The notes beneath the pieces are model-generated. The model saw only the letters and a program-made list of their open reading frames with translations, ran no database searches and was not told where the DNA came from. 12,883 nucleotides of DNA from Clostridiales bacterium (lineage in GTDB: Bacteria > Bacillota > Clostridia > Oscillospirales > Oscillospiraceae), in assembly GCA_021199695.1 (NCBI GenBank), contig JAJQHP010000041.1:1-12883 (forward strand), read 5' to 3'. A program made the position numbers and the translations under genes. The first letter of the stretch is position 1; each line of letters starts with the position of its first letter. This document shows positions 12,246 through 12,883 of this stretch, piece by piece.

Positions 12246-12883
12246 ATTCCTTTCCTATGCCTATCGCCAAGATCGGGCATCCGCCATTGCGCCGTGATTC
12301 AAGACGGTAAAGAAGTTTTCCCATCCATGTTGTGCTGGCGCCATATTTTCTCATCAAGGGCTGACCATTGTCGTCCTTTTCCTGCTTGAATATATCGTTT
12401 AGTTCCTCGGCTCTTGTCACAATGACCCCGACATCAATCAACCCACAGTCAAAATAGGTTCTCATGGCCAGCAAATCCCGGTCAAAGGTCTGGTCTTTGC
12501 TGTTCCATTCCAAGTCAAACGCCACACGGTTTTTCAGGAAGTCAATATTATGCCCGTCTATGTAACCGACTATTGTCTCCACTTCGTATGGCTCGTCCGC
12601 AAATCGGCCTCTCCGTTGCGCCGTCTGTCTCGGATATTTCTTGACGATCAGGTCTCCGCTAATTCGAATCTCTCTCCAGCCATAGGGGTACAACACATCA
12701 TCAAATTTCTTTGGTATGGGGGACTCGTTTCCGCCTGCTTTTTTGATATCCGCCAATGTAAGGCGTAATTTTTGCAAGCAGTCCTGCAATTCGCCCCACT
12801 CTGTTGGAAATGCGTCGTTCAAGATCTCCAGGGCATGACCATAATTGTGAAACTCGAACCTGCTTAGCAGTTCGCTATTGATA
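12226..12883 (-). CDS. BglII/BstYI-family type II restriction endonuclease, 5' end cut by the window edge
   Basis: 218 codons are visible plus the stop; the frame is open to the right edge (beginning INSELLSRFEFHNYGHALEI), so the true start is outside. A TTG at 12822 is only an internal codon. The sequence fits Pfam Endonuc-BglII: an N-terminal NYGHALEIL block, a central core IDFLKNRVAFDLEWNSKDQ (113-131) and LLAMRTYFDCGLIDVGVIVT (137-156). From the spacing of the BglII active site (Asp84, Glu93, Gln95), the equivalents here are D114, D123 and E125, a D-x8-D-x-E form of the metal site. The expected target is a GATC-centred hexamer such as AGATCT or RGATCY; this is inference. It overlaps the start of the methyltransferase, forming a compact restriction-modification pair. 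Confidence 0.86.
   Translation of the reverse strand, partial: INSELLSRFEFHNYGHALEILNDAFPTEWGELQDCLQKLRLTLADIKKAGGNESPIPKKFDDVLYPYGWREIRISGDLIVKKYPRQTAQRRGRFADEPYEVETIVGYIDGHNIDFLKNRVAFDLEWNSKDQTFDRDLLAMRTYFDCGLIDVGVIVTRAEELNDIFKQEKDDNGQPLMRKYGASTTWMGKLLYRLESRRNGGCPILAIGIGKECVEGHG

Noticed and set aside
12822..12824. TTG at 12822 as the start of the restriction endonuclease
   Set aside because: The frame continues without a stop to the window edge, and the upstream residues (NYGHALEIL) fit the family's N-terminal block, so the gene is truncated by the window.

Overview
The window reads as a chromosomal segment of a GC-rich Clostridia member, most likely Oscillospiraceae (Flavonifractor/Pseudoflavonifractor-like). 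This is inferred from the gene families, strong AGGAGG-type ribosome binding sites, a GC-rich body and palindromic GGCTCCCTC/GAGGGAGCC intergenic repeats. No marker gene fixes the species.

Layout from left to right. (1) The minus strand carries the start of pckA (ATP-dependent PEP carboxykinase, cut by the left edge, with a good promoter), then a Na/phosphate cotransporter fused to a PhoU-like domain, a tRNA-Arg(ACG) with its own promoter and terminator, a Cof-type HAD phosphatase and an FtsK/SpoIIIE DNA translocase. (2) From 6251 to 6892 there is no gene; the stretch holds two diverged tandem copies of a structured palindromic repeat and a terminator. (3) From 6893 to 10248 lies a minus-strand ferrous-iron uptake operon: feoA, feoA, feoB and a small Cys-rich FeoB-associated membrane protein. 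A third repeat copy sits between the second feoA and feoB. (4) Divergent from it on the plus strand are a short DtxR-family metal-dependent repressor and, one base later, a LUD-domain protein with a Cys cluster. (5) After a strong bidirectional terminator there is a visibly AT-richer block on the minus strand: an MT-A70 adenine methyltransferase overlapping a BglII/BstYI-family restriction endonuclease, which runs off the right edge.

How the genes work together: the DtxR-like protein probably senses Fe2+ (or Mn2+) and represses the divergent feo promoter. Two palindromic candidate operators sit there, one across the -10 element and one just downstream of the predicted start site. The LUD protein is translationally coupled to the repressor, so its function may be tied to metal status. 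The restriction-modification pair looks like an acquired cassette. The points most worth a second look are the very acidic insertion in FeoB (by my count 35 Asp/Glu and no Lys/Arg over residues 331-440), the repressor's mixed DtxR/MntR metal ligands, the regulatory architecture at feo, and the repeat family.
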